In this document: piece by piece, positions 23,174 through 30,910 of the stretch
How positions within the stretch are numbered: the stretch's first letter is position 1
How the letters are laid out: each line of letters begins with the position of its first letter
DNA from: a virus
IMG/VR virus record: IMGVR_UViG_3300044971_003230
Coordinates: 1 to 41,810 of that record
Reading direction: 5' to 3' (one strand)
DNA: 41,810 nucleotides
Translations under genes and position numbers: made by a program
The notes under the pieces: generated by a model
Databases searched by the model: none
What the model was told of the DNA's origin: nothing
What the model saw: the letters and a program-made list of their open reading frames with translations, nothing else

Positions 23174-24031
23174 ATGGATCCCACCACACCCAACATCGCC
23201 ACCACCATCGCCGAGCTGGCCAGACAGGCCAGCGCGACCAAATCGCTGGGCAGCGACATCGTCGCACTCCCGACCGCCAAGGGCGATTTTCAACTTCACA
23301 ACCTGGAAATCTATCAGCCCCACCCAACTGACATCCGCCAGATCGTCAAAATCGCCACGCTCGCCGACCACGTCGACTACGTGATCCGACAGCGCGCTGC
23401 GGGATCCAACACGGTGCTGTTTGCCAACCGCAAAGCGCTCAAGTTCACGACCATAATGGCCTACCATGGCGCAGAACTCGGCGAATGGTTGCGGCACCGC
23501 GTCCACACGGCCCTCGAGCGCAGCCAGCAGCTGACCACCTGGCTCACCGTTGCCGGCCAGTGGATGACCCAGGAAGCATTCGGCGAGTTCCTCGACATTA
23601 ACCTGAGCGACATCACAACACCCGCACCGGCCACCGTGCTCGATTTTGTCGAGCAGCTGGAGTGCTCCAGGAAGGAATACTTCCGCTCCGCAAAGAACCA
23701 GACGACCGGTGAGGTGCAGTATGCCTGGGGCAAGGAAAACGACGCGGCCGCCACCTCGCAGGCCAAAATTGTGAAGGAATTCACCCTGGGAATTCCAATC
23801 TGGCATCGCGGCGAGGCCGTCCAGGTCAAGGCCCGCCTGCAGCACAACATCAAGGAGCAGGACGGGAAAGCATCCGTCCAGTTCCGCTTCAAGGTCGAGC
23901 ACATCGACCGCATCGAGGACAAGCTCTGGGAGGAGAAGCTGACCGAACTCAAGGAGAAGCTGAAAGGCCACGCCACGATCTACGAGGGCGAGGAACCCGC
24001 CGAACCAGGCCTCGTCACCAGCAGGCTCTGA
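23174..24031 (+). CDS. DUF2303-family phage protein
   Basis: 285 residues. Motifs typical of DUF2303 are seen in order: an N-terminal helix and short beta segment, ATLADHVDYVIRQRA with NTVLFANR, a central FTTIMAYHGA, then QWMTQEAFGEFLDIN, and a C-terminal basic beta region (FTLGIPIWHRGEAVQVKARLQ). The length matches the family. DUF2303 genes are regularly found among phage recombination and replication genes, with no established biochemical role. It is followed 6 nt later by a highly structured non-coding element. Confidence 0.75.
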   Translation: MDPTTPNIATTIAELARQASATKSLGSDIVALPTAKGDFQLHNLEIYQPHPTDIRQIVKIATLADHVDYVIRQRAAGSNTVLFANRKALKFTTIMAYHGAELGEWLRHRVHTALERSQQLTTWLTVAGQWMTQEAFGEFLDINLSDITTPAPATVLDFVEQLECSRKEYFRSAKNQTTGEVQYAWGKENDAAATSQAKIVKEFTLGIPIWHRGEAVQVKARLQHNIKEQDGKASVQFRFKVEHIDRIEDKLWEEKLTELKEKLKGHATIYEGEEPAEPGLVTSRL

Positions 24032-24037
24032 AAATCT

Positions 24038-24132
24038 GCAGGCGGCCGGTGGAGTTCAAAGCCTGGTCAATCCCCCAGGCCTCCGGCTGGCAAAATTCGT
24101 CGCCAACAACGAACCAGCAACCGGCCGCCTGC
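24038..24132 (+). ncRNA. Candidate structured RNA: three-way junction with twin bulged arms
   Basis: A 13-bp perfect outer helix (24038-24050 with 24120-24132) encloses two arms. Arm A: GGAG 24051-24054 with CTCC 24081-24084, 6-nt 5' bulge TTCAAA, GCCTGG 24061-24066 with CCAGGC 24075-24080, 8-nt loop. Arm B: GCTGG 24086-24090 with CCAGC 24114-24118, 5-nt 5' bulge CAAAA, TTCGT 24096-24100 with ACGAA 24109-24113, 8-nt loop. Junction linkers are 0, 1 and 1 nt. In all, 33 bp leave only 29 of 95 nt unpaired. No U-tract follows and it does not fit a tRNA. Folding was done by eye, without energy calculation. The fold is also possible for the - strand. Confidence 0.5.
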
Positions 24133-24146
24133 GCTTTCATCTGATA

Positions 24147-24169
24147 GGGTTTGACAACACGTCAAACCC
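24147..24169 (+). promoter_or_regulatory. Recurrent palindromic control site, copy 8 (perfect arms)
   Basis: GGGTTTGAC-AACAC-GTCAAACCC, 9-bp perfect arms, 31 nt before the replication initiator ATG. TTGACA is contained in it, but the best -10 downstream is only TTAAGA at 18-nt spacing, a weak match. Confidence 0.6.
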
Positions 24170-24200
24170 GCCCGTTAAGACACCACCACCTCCCCCACCG

Positions 24201-25067
24201 ATGGCAACCGAACCCTGGATCAAAGTCCGAGAGAGCATCTTCTCCGACCCCAAGATCCTCAGCATGGCCAAGGCTCTGGCCAGCAACCCGAAAGTCGCAG
24301 GCTACATATTTCGTGACGGCGCGCGTGACATGCTGGGCGTCACACCAACCGTCACGCGTGACGTTATGCGTGACGTCACCGTGACGGGCCTGATACGCGT
24401 ATGGATCGCTGGCAACCGTCACACTGGTGACGGGACCTTCCGTCACGCCGACGTCACACACATCGACGACATCGCCGGAATTCCAGGTTTCGGCGAAGCG
24501 ATGATCAAGGTCGGTTACGCCAGCTACGACCAGGACAACGATGCGATCGTCCTACCTAACTTCCACGAACACAACACATCAGCGCGGAAAACGGCCAGCG
24601 CAAACGAGCGGACGCGCCGCTGGAGAGAGCGTCAAAAACAGCGTCACATGTCACGTCACGGTGACGTCACGGTGACGCATAACGAAACCGTCACAGACGA
24701 GGCAGATAAGACTAGACTAGATAGTACAACAACAACAACGACAACGCGCGATGTGCGCGACAGGGGCTGCAGCCTCGAGGAGGCACTGGCCCACGCTGAG
24801 GCTCACAACAAAATCCCCACCGACGGACTGACGATCACGCCGGAGATCGTCCGAGCATGGCACGACGCCAGGACCGCACAGGGCTGGTGCACCATCCGCG
24901 ACGGCGCGGAGATTCCGATCCGCGACTGGCAGGCCGACCTGCGCAGCTACACGCGCAAATGGGTCAACCGCGAGCGCGCCACGGGCATCGCGCCGGCCCC
25001 AGGATCACGCAGGCCAGCACCCACGCAGCCCGTCAAGACCACCACGGACCCCAAAAACGGCTTCTAA
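24201..25067 (+). CDS. Replication initiator (lambda O / DnaD-like)
   Basis: 288 residues. The N-terminal ~135 residues (WIKVRESIFSDPKILSMAKAL ... TRDVMRDVTVTGLIRVW ... AIVLPNFHEHN) have the 'IxxDPKI ... W/IxG ... GxG' layout of phage replication-initiator winged helices. A basic patch (NERTRRWRERQKQRH) and a Thr-rich linker follow. The C-terminal ~95 residues (EEALAHAEAHNKIP ... ITPEIVRAWHDARTAQGW ... DWQADLRSYTRKWVNRER) match a DnaD-like helicase-contact domain. The DnaC-like loader follows by 3 nt. Its coding sequence contains the origin-like repeat array, as the lambda O gene contains ori. Confidence 0.7.
   Translation: MATEPWIKVRESIFSDPKILSMAKALASNPKVAGYIFRDGARDMLGVTPTVTRDVMRDVTVTGLIRVWIAGNRHTGDGTFRHADVTHIDDIAGIPGFGEAMIKVGYASYDQDNDAIVLPNFHEHNTSARKTASANERTRRWRERQKQRHMSRHGDVTVTHNETVTDEADKTRLDSTTTTTTTRDVRDRGCSLEEALAHAEAHNKIPTDGLTITPEIVRAWHDARTAQGWCTIRDGAEIPIRDWQADLRSYTRKWVNRERATGIAPAPGSRRPAPTQPVKTTTDPKNGF
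24313..24745 (+). repeat. Iteron-like array, candidate origin of replication inside the initiator gene
   Basis: GTGAC or its complement GTCAC occurs 12 times between 24313 and 24457, and 7 times between 24643 and 24694. The second cluster includes GTCACGGTGAC repeated in tandem every 11 bp (24655-24665 and 24666-24676). An AT-richer stretch (24695-24745, with AGACTAG repeats and an AAC microsatellite) follows, as expected for a melting region. Confidence 0.55.
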
Positions 25068-25070
25068 CCC

Positions 25071-25784
25071 ATGAGCACCGCCATCTGCCCACCCGCCAAA
25101 CGCTGCCGCCAATGCAGCACGGAAATGGATCCGGAAAGCATCTGGACCATCTGCCCTGACTGCTTGGACGCCGCCCAGGCCACCGCCGCGGCTCACGCCG
25201 ACCAGGTCGCCAAACAGGAGCGACAGGCTGCCAAGCGAAACGACTGGCAGCGCATCGTGCCGCTGGACTACCGAAAAACCGACTGGACCCACCCCGGGCT
25301 GCATCCAGTCTGCCAGAAGCTCGCCAAGGACTGGAACCCAGCGTGGAACACCGAGGAACGCGGCCTGGGCATCGTCGGCCCGACTGGAGTTGGAAAAACA
25401 CGCGCCGCCTACGCCATCCTGACCCGGCTGCACTTCGCCGGAATCCCATGCGCCGCCATCGACGCCGTCGACTTTGCCAATGCGGCATCGAGCCAGCACG
25501 ATGACGACCGATCCGCCAGAAACGCAGCCAGGCACCTTCTCGACAAGGCCAAGACCATCAAGGTGCTGCTGCTCGACGACATCGGCAAAGAACCCGCCAC
25601 CCCCAGGACCGTCTCCGCCCTGCACGACCTGCTGGAGAAACGGAACCAAAACCGCCTGCCACTGATCTGGACATCCGAGCGGATCGGCGCCGAGCTCGCG
25701 CAGATGTTCGGACACAACTACGCCGACGGCATCCTCCGGCGCCTGCGAGGCAACCACCAGATCCACGTCATCGAGAAGCACTGA
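25071..25784 (+). CDS. DnaC/IstB-like helicase loader ATPase
   Basis: 237 residues. An N-terminal zinc-finger-like motif has Cys12-X2-Cys15 and Cys28-X2-Cys31. The AAA+ core has Walker A GPTGVGKT (103-110), Walker B VLLLDDIGKE (165-174), a sensor-like IWTSER (199-204) and an arginine pair at 223-224. Length and order match DnaC-type loaders that place the replicative helicase at an initiator-bound origin. No phage helicase gene is seen, so the host DnaB is the likely client. The ATG is 3 nt after the initiator stop. Confidence 0.8.
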   Translation: MSTAICPPAKRCRQCSTEMDPESIWTICPDCLDAAQATAAAHADQVAKQERQAAKRNDWQRIVPLDYRKTDWTHPGLHPVCQKLAKDWNPAWNTEERGLGIVGPTGVGKTRAAYAILTRLHFAGIPCAAIDAVDFANAASSQHDDDRSARNAARHLLDKAKTIKVLLLDDIGKEPATPRTVSALHDLLEKRNQNRLPLIWTSERIGAELAQMFGHNYADGILRRLRGNHQIHVIEKH

Positions 25785-25809
25785 CCTCATCACCCCAAAC
25801 CCACCCCAC

Positions 25810-26196
25810 ATGAACGACACCAACACACAGACCCCGCCCCTCAGCCCCGAACTCGCCGCGCCGGCGCCGAGCAGCAAATCCGCCAACCGCCTGACCATTC
25901 CGCAGACCCTTAAGCTCGGCGACTGGATTCAGCGCAACCTGGAGAAAACCAAGGAGCACTCCGACGCGCTCTGCGCCAATATCGCCGGTCTCGAACTGCA
26001 GTTCCACATCACCGGCGCAAACTTCGCCACCTGCCGCGTCGCCCTCGGCATCGATAAAAACGAGCCGCCAAAACCACCGACGCTCGAAGAGCAGGTCCAG
26101 GAACTGCGCGAGAAGCTCACCGCCCTGACCGACCGCGTCAACGCATGGCTGGATGGCAGCCAAGTCGAAACCACCGACACAGCCCCAGGCGCATAA
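25810..26196 (+). CDS. Small replication-module protein
   Basis: 128 residues. A Pro/Ser-rich N-terminus precedes a helical domain with Cys residues (IQRNLEKTKEHSDALCANIAG) and a C-terminal coiled coil (LEEQVQELREKLTALTDRVNAWL). No family recognised. It sits between the helicase loader and small accessory genes. Confidence 0.5.
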   Translation: MNDTNTQTPPLSPELAAPAPSSKSANRLTIPQTLKLGDWIQRNLEKTKEHSDALCANIAGLELQFHITGANFATCRVALGIDKNEPPKPPTLEEQVQELREKLTALTDRVNAWLDGSQVETTDTAPGA

Positions 26197-26207
26197 TCTC
26201 CGGGTTT

Positions 26208-26426
26208 ATGTACCACCTGATCACCTACAAGGACTTCCACGGCCGCGTCCACAAGCGCAGCTTGGCCATGAGAAGCTGCCAAGCGCAGACCCGTGTCAAG
26301 GAGCGCGCCGACTGCGCAGCGATCGTGCAGATCGAGCGCATCACCGAAGCCGAGCACGCAAGAAACGTCGCCAAACAGCGCGACATCAAACGATTCATCC
26401 GCAACAACAAAAGCAGCAACCCATGA
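26208..26426 (+). CDS. Small basic protein
   Basis: 72 residues, basic and helical, with a beta start (MYHLITYKDFHGRVHKR). The ATG at 26208 is preferred over an ATG inside the preceding gene. The stop overlaps the next gene as ATGA. Not recognised. Confidence 0.45.
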   Translation: MYHLITYKDFHGRVHKRSLAMRSCQAQTRVKERADCAAIVQIERITEAEHARNVAKQRDIKRFIRNNKSSNP

Positions 26427-27142
26427 GCGAACCCACCACAATCCCCGCCGGAACACAGATCTACCCTTACTCCACGCCTGACGGCATCATTCAACTTGTG
26501 CCTCTCAAAGCGCTGGCGGCTGCCACTGTTAAAAGTGACACACTAGAACACGAGGTCAACCACCTGCGCCAGGCGGTCGCCGAGTTGAACGACAGGCTCA
26601 TCGAGCGCACTCAGGATATGCTGGCGAAGCAGACCGAGCTGATCCAGGAAGCACGGCAGGCAAAGCGAGACGCTCGTGATGCCATCGCCCAGGCCGTCCG
26701 GCGCATGGAGGCCGTGTCGGCAAATGAAATGTGGAAAACATTTCGTCGAACTAATTCGCTGAAAGCAGTTCGCGCCCACCTTATCGCCGCCTTCAAGGGC
26801 GAGGGGCAGGCCCAGGAGGTGCCGCAGGGCGAGGCAAAGGCCGAGCCCGCCACCAAAGAAGCGCCAGTTACTTTCCAGGCCCACGGCAAGATCTGGACCC
26901 GGCACACGCCCGGCGATCCGAGGCCGTGCGATGGGCATAAAGTAATTGAGTGGCTTCTTCCAAGCGAACTGAATGGGAAAGAGCCATTTCAGCCAATGCC
27001 TGACACAGCAAGTAATCCGCATACCTGGCGAGTTGCTATCGGCTGGCGCGAGGCCGACGAGCCAGCCCAAGAGGTGCCGCAGCCGAGCCTGCCGGAACGC
27101 AACCCGTCAATAATGATGCAGGATGGAAGCACTCATGAATAA
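26423..27142 (+). CDS. Coiled-coil protein, unrecognised
   Basis: 239 residues. Residues ~35-100 form a long coiled coil (EVNHLRQAVAELNDRL ... QEARQAKRDARDAIAQAVRRMEA). A linker with repeated EVPQGEA/EVPQPS units follows, and a C-terminal ~90-residue part contains WTRHTPGDPRPCDGHKVIEWLL and HTWRVAIGWREADEPA. The last part reads like the small 'PCDG..v...l' domains seen after DNA-metabolism proteins in phages. The 3' end overlaps the exonuclease gene by 20 nt if that gene starts at 27123. Confidence 0.5.
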   Translation: MSEPTTIPAGTQIYPYSTPDGIIQLVPLKALAAATVKSDTLEHEVNHLRQAVAELNDRLIERTQDMLAKQTELIQEARQAKRDARDAIAQAVRRMEAVSANEMWKTFRRTNSLKAVRAHLIAAFKGEGQAQEVPQGEAKAEPATKEAPVTFQAHGKIWTRHTPGDPRPCDGHKVIEWLLPSELNGKEPFQPMPDTASNPHTWRVAIGWREADEPAQEVPQPSLPERNPSIMMQDGSTHE

Positions 27143-27671
27143 GGAAGCACGACCGAGCAACATCATGCTCGACTTGGAAACTCTCGGCACCAACCCAGGA
27201 TGCGCCATCCTGTCCATTGGCGCGGTCCTGTTTAGCGGCCGCCGCCTGCATGACGAGTTTTACATCCGGATCAGCCTGAAAAGCTCACAAGATTACGGGC
27301 TGACCATCGACGCCGACACGCTGCAATGGTGGACCCAGCAGCCACATGACGTTTTCGCCGAAGCGATGGCAGGAGAATACTCGCTGGACGCCGCAATGTT
27401 TAAATTCAGGCAATGGCTTGAAAACCTGCACCTGCCTCCGAACTGGACCATCTGGAGTAACGGAGCATCCTTCGATGCGCCGGTGCTCGAAGCAGCGTTC
27501 CGGAAGCTACGTATGCAGCCGCCCTGGACACACTCGCAGGAACGCTGTTACCGCACTTTGCGCGCCCTGGATCCAGGCGAACCCAAGATCGAGCCGGCCA
27601 TCAAGCATCATGCGCTCGAGGACGCAAAGGCCCAGGCGCTACACGCTATGAGGATCGCCCCATGGCTGTAA
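27123..27671 (+). CDS. DEDD 3'-5' exonuclease (Rv2179c/RNase T-like)
   Basis: 182 residues. The first exonuclease motif is IMLDLETLGTNPG (Asp17, Glu19). A central WSNGASFDAPVL supplies the second Asp, and HHALEDAKAQA gives the final His-x4-Asp. The arrangement and size match the Rv2179c-like/ExoVIII-type family. It may degrade DNA or RNA 3' ends in the recombination block. The start is uncertain: ATG 27135 is also possible and would avoid most of the overlap. Confidence 0.8.
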   Translation: MEALMNKEARPSNIMLDLETLGTNPGCAILSIGAVLFSGRRLHDEFYIRISLKSSQDYGLTIDADTLQWWTQQPHDVFAEAMAGEYSLDAAMFKFRQWLENLHLPPNWTIWSNGASFDAPVLEAAFRKLRMQPPWTHSQERCYRTLRALDPGEPKIEPAIKHHALEDAKAQALHAMRIAPWL

Positions 27672-27672
27672 C

Positions 27673-27693
27673 GGTTTGACTACACAGCCAACC
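27673..27693 (+). promoter_or_regulatory. Recurrent palindromic control site, copy 9
   Basis: GGTTTGAC-TACAC-AGCCAACC, beginning 1 nt after the exonuclease stop and ending 4 nt before the methyltransferase ATG. A -10 at standard distance would fall inside the gene, so it cannot act as an ordinary -35 box here. Confidence 0.5.
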
Positions 27694-27697
27694 ATCA

Positions 27698-29392
27698 ATG
27701 AAATACCTCTCCATCTGTTCAGGCATCGAAGCCGCGACGGTCGCATGGCATCCGCTTGGATGGCGACCGCTTGGCTTCTCCGAGACCGAACCCTTTCCGT
27801 CTGCCGTGCTCGCCCATCACTGGCCAGACGTCCCAAACCTGGGCGACATGACCCGCTGGCGAGACTGGCCGGAAGAACTCCTGCGCGAGGTGGACATCCT
27901 GGTTGGCGGCACGCCCTGCCAGGCATTCTCCATCGCCGGTCTGCGCGAGTCACTCGACGACGAGCGCGGCAACCTCACCCTCATCCTTGTCCATCTTTAT
28001 GACCACATCACCGCAATCCGCCACGCTGCTGGACGACCTGCCCCTCTTCTCCTCTGGGAAAACGTGCCTGGAGTCCTCAACACCAAGGACAACGCCTTCG
28101 GGTGCTTTCTGGGGGGGCTGGCCGGAGAAGATGGCCCGCTGCGACCTCCAGGGAAAAGATGGACGGACGCTGGTTATGTGCGCGGACCCAGCAGAGCAAT
28201 CGCGTGGCGGATCCTCGACGCCCAACATTTCGGCCTGGCCCAACGACGCCAGCGCGTGTTCGCTCTGGCAAGTCCTGGAGACGGGCCCAGTCCCGAGCAG
28301 GTTCTATTTGAGTTCGACGGCCTGCGCCGGGATTCTCCGCCGCGCCGAGAGGAGGGGGAAGGATTTACCCACTCCCTTGCGCCTTGCCTTACAAGCGGTG
28401 GCCGCGGCACAGAGCGCACAGGAGACACGCGAGGCCAAGATCCAGTGGTCGCTGAAATACGCGCCTACGGAGGCAACAACACCTCCGGCGCCATAGATGC
28501 CGCGCCTGCGCTCAATGCTAACCGAGGATGCCACAACCCCGGAGACTTCGAGGCTGGCACGCTGCTGGTCGATGTCACGCACACCCTGCGAGGTGAGGGC
28601 CACGATGCCAGCGAGGACGGCACAGGCAGAGGTACGCCAATCATACCAACGCTCTGCCCAACGCTGCGCGCGGGCGGGAACAAGACCGGCGGCGATAGGC
28701 CGCCAGGAACAGACGTGGACACCTGCGAGAGCTTGATCCCCGAGGTGCTGCCCTTCGATCGCGCCCAGATCACCAGCCAGCCACATGTCGCCATCGCCTT
28801 CCCGGAATTCCTTTCCGGCACTCAGTGCGCGGCCGCCGAGAACCTGAGCCCGACGCTGCAAAGCGTCAATCCGACAGCCGTGGCGTTCAATCTGCGAGGC
28901 CGCGAAGGCGGCGCGATGCCGGAAGCGGACCCCGACAACCTCGCATGTCAGCTGGCGGCGTCGGGAGGCTCAAGCCGCAGCTATGTCGCCTTCTCAGCCA
29001 GAGCCCGAGGCGACGACGGCAGAGGCTACGACCGCCCACCCCAGGTGTTCGGCGATGTCGTTGGCAGCCTCGACACAATGAAGCCCCACCATGTTGCGCA
29101 GGGTTACGCCGTCCGTCGACTGACGCCCACCGAGTGCGAGCGCCTCCAGGGGTTTCCGGATGACTACACGCGCATCCCAACGTGGAATGGCTGGCGGGCC
29201 ATGGCAGACGATGAGTCGCCAGAGCAATGCCGCGAACAAGGCCTCGAAGTCCGGCAAAACAAAAAGACCGGCAAATGGCGGGTCAAAGACGTCGATGGCC
29301 CCCGCTACAAGGCGCTCGGCAACTCCATGGCCGTCCCCGTCATGCGCTGGATCGGCGGGCGCATCGCCACTCACCTCAACCCGAAAAACTGA
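27698..29392 (+). CDS. dcm: DNA (cytosine-5)-methyltransferase, Dcm type
   Basis: 564 residues. Motif I is SICSGIEAATVAW (5-17), motif IV GGTPCQAFS (catalytic Cys74), motif VI ENVPG (121-125) and motif VIII QRRQRVF (182-188). A long target-recognition region (~210-480) with repeated ALNANRG/HTLRGEGHDASEDGTGRGTP-type units precedes motif IX RRLTPTECERLQGFPDD and motif X KALGNSMAVPVMRWI. The order is canonical and the recognition region is large, as in many phage Dcm enzymes. It would methylate phage DNA and so help evade restriction. No partner endonuclease gene is adjacent. Confidence 0.9.
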   Translation: MKYLSICSGIEAATVAWHPLGWRPLGFSETEPFPSAVLAHHWPDVPNLGDMTRWRDWPEELLREVDILVGGTPCQAFSIAGLRESLDDERGNLTLILVHLYDHITAIRHAAGRPAPLLLWENVPGVLNTKDNAFGCFLGGLAGEDGPLRPPGKRWTDAGYVRGPSRAIAWRILDAQHFGLAQRRQRVFALASPGDGPSPEQVLFEFDGLRRDSPPRREEGEGFTHSLAPCLTSGGRGTERTGDTRGQDPVVAEIRAYGGNNTSGAIDAAPALNANRGCHNPGDFEAGTLLVDVTHTLRGEGHDASEDGTGRGTPIIPTLCPTLRAGGNKTGGDRPPGTDVDTCESLIPEVLPFDRAQITSQPHVAIAFPEFLSGTQCAAAENLSPTLQSVNPTAVAFNLRGREGGAMPEADPDNLACQLAASGGSSRSYVAFSARARGDDGRGYDRPPQVFGDVVGSLDTMKPHHVAQGYAVRRLTPTECERLQGFPDDYTRIPTWNGWRAMADDESPEQCREQGLEVRQNKKTGKWRVKDVDGPRYKALGNSMAVPVMRWIGGRIATHLNPKN

Positions 29393-29393
29393 C

Positions 29394-30152
29394 ATGCCCA
29401 CCCATTGGTCCGAATCCAAGGAAGAACGCCGGAAGTTCCGCTTCTGGAACACGGCGCCACCAGACGCTCGGCGCGACGCCAGGAAACACGGAGGCGCGCA
29501 CTTCGACCGCGTCATGCATGCCGTCCTCATGCCGGACTCCCCGATGCCGGTCGGACCGCACGCGGAAAAGACCATGCGACAGGTGCCGGTTGACTACCTC
29601 GCATGGGTGCAGTCGCAGCCATGGGCCGCCGCATGGGTGCCGTGGCGGCCGGTCGCTGACTACCTCGACCGCCATCCGGTGGGACCAAATCCTGACTGCC
29701 CGCCACACGTCGTTTTTGTCAGCCAGATGCAGGCCTGCACACCAACGGCCGAATGGACCTGGCCTGAGCACGCCCTGCTGACCTGCCATCCGGACATTGA
29801 TCTGCACGGTGACAAGTTCCACACGTTCGCCCAGGGCGCCCTGGGGCTGCGCCCGGCATGGTACAACCACGACCTGCGCGCCTACCGCCTCACTGCGCGC
29901 CGGCGCTGGATGGCAATTCAGGCAGGAGCGTTTGAGATCCCCGGCAGCGCAAAAAGAGCGCCGGCCGAATTCCGCCGGATCCACCCGGACGGCAAGATCA
30001 CATGCACCAAACACTGCTACGCCGACGCCAAAGAGGCACAAACAGTGATCAACGACCGCCTGCGCAGCCGCCATGGCCGACCCGAGCAGCTGCGCTGCTA
30101 CGAATGCCCCAAATGCGGCTTCTGGCACCTCACCCACAAACCTCCCCACTAA
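29394..30152 (+). CDS. DUF3820-like protein fused to a C-terminal zinc ribbon
   Basis: 252 residues. MPVGPHAEKTMRQVPVDYLAWVQSQPW in the first ~70 residues looks like the DUF3820 motif ('MPFGxxKGxxlxxvPxxYLxWl'), though Gly-Lys-His is altered. The central region is His/Trp-rich. The C-terminal ~50 residues carry a KHCYADAKEAQ helix followed by CYECPKCGFWHLTHK, two Cys pairs and two His of a treble-clef or zinc ribbon. It starts 1 nt after the methyltransferase stop. The fusion of two small phage domains is unusual. Confidence 0.6.
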   Translation: MPTHWSESKEERRKFRFWNTAPPDARRDARKHGGAHFDRVMHAVLMPDSPMPVGPHAEKTMRQVPVDYLAWVQSQPWAAAWVPWRPVADYLDRHPVGPNPDCPPHVVFVSQMQACTPTAEWTWPEHALLTCHPDIDLHGDKFHTFAQGALGLRPAWYNHDLRAYRLTARRRWMAIQAGAFEIPGSAKRAPAEFRRIHPDGKITCTKHCYADAKEAQTVINDRLRSRHGRPEQLRCYECPKCGFWHLTHKPPH

Positions 30153-30167
30153 GCTCATTGCCTCACC

Positions 30168-30213
30168 GCTGCCTGCTCTCCGACTGGCCCGGTTACAACG
30201 TCTAGCGGGCAGC
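30168..30213 (+). other. Intergenic stem-loop before the 30266 gene
   Basis: GCTGCCTGC pairs with GCGGGCAGC over 9 bp (one G-U) across a 28-nt loop, in the 113-nt gap before the next gene. TATACT follows at about 30219. It could be an attenuator or promoter-linked hairpin. Confidence 0.35.
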
Positions 30214-30265
30214 TAGTTATACTTCACACCCAACCCCGTGAGCACCCACGAATCCCAATACTACC

Positions 30266-30910
30266 ATGGCACACATCCTCGCCGATCCACCATTACTCGT
30301 GCGCTGCCTCGTCCGCGCCGAGTTCCTGCACAACCTCCAGAGCCACCACGGCCTCTACCACCCAGCCCACATCTTGGGAATCCGTTGCCAGCCGGCAGCC
30401 AGTCTCCAGTTCCAGGTCCGGTTTGACGACCCAGCCCTCGCTGGCGTCATGTTCTGCCTTCCCATCCAAGCTCTCGCCTGGAAGGAATGCCCAATGCCAC
30501 CCCCGGAACTGATCCAGCCCTGGGACACCTTCTCGGCCGACTTCACCGTCCACGAGTTCGCCTTGTGGAGCCGCGGCAACGCCCTCCTGCTCAACACCCG
30601 CCACTGCCCAGGTTACGCCGACCGCTTGCCAGCCCGCTACCTGTTCACGCTCGATTTCAGCGGCAACGCTCTGGCCGACGACTTTGAGCAGCACAAGCAA
30701 CTTCACCTGTTGCAGGTCGATGGAGGCTGGTTTGCCGCCGTGCCCAACAACCGCGTCCTAAGCATCGACGAGGCCTTCGCCAAGCCTTGCCAGGACCTCC
30801 CACGCCTCGAATCCCTCGCCCACCTCATGAGCACCGAATGCCCCGTCGGTCAGCCCACCCTGACAACTCCCCCAACACCCGAGGAATCCCAGGCACCTAC
30901 CATGCCATGA
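30266..30910 (+). CDS. Unrecognised protein of the early/accessory block
   Basis: 214 residues. Conserved-looking segments include AGVMFCLPIQALAWKECPMP and IQPWDTFSADFTVHEFALWSRG. The His content is high in the N-terminus, and the C-terminus is Pro/Thr-rich and disordered. No family can be named. The stop overlaps the nuclease gene start. Confidence 0.5.
   Translation: MAHILADPPLLVRCLVRAEFLHNLQSHHGLYHPAHILGIRCQPAASLQFQVRFDDPALAGVMFCLPIQALAWKECPMPPPELIQPWDTFSADFTVHEFALWSRGNALLLNTRHCPGYADRLPARYLFTLDFSGNALADDFEQHKQLHLLQVDGGWFAAVPNNRVLSIDEAFAKPCQDLPRLESLAHLMSTECPVGQPTLTTPPTPEESQAPTMP

Noticed and set aside
24726-24745. AAC microsatellite after the iterons
   Set aside because: It encodes a Thr run in the initiator linker and is too short to call a separate repeat element; it is treated as part of the AT-richer origin flank.
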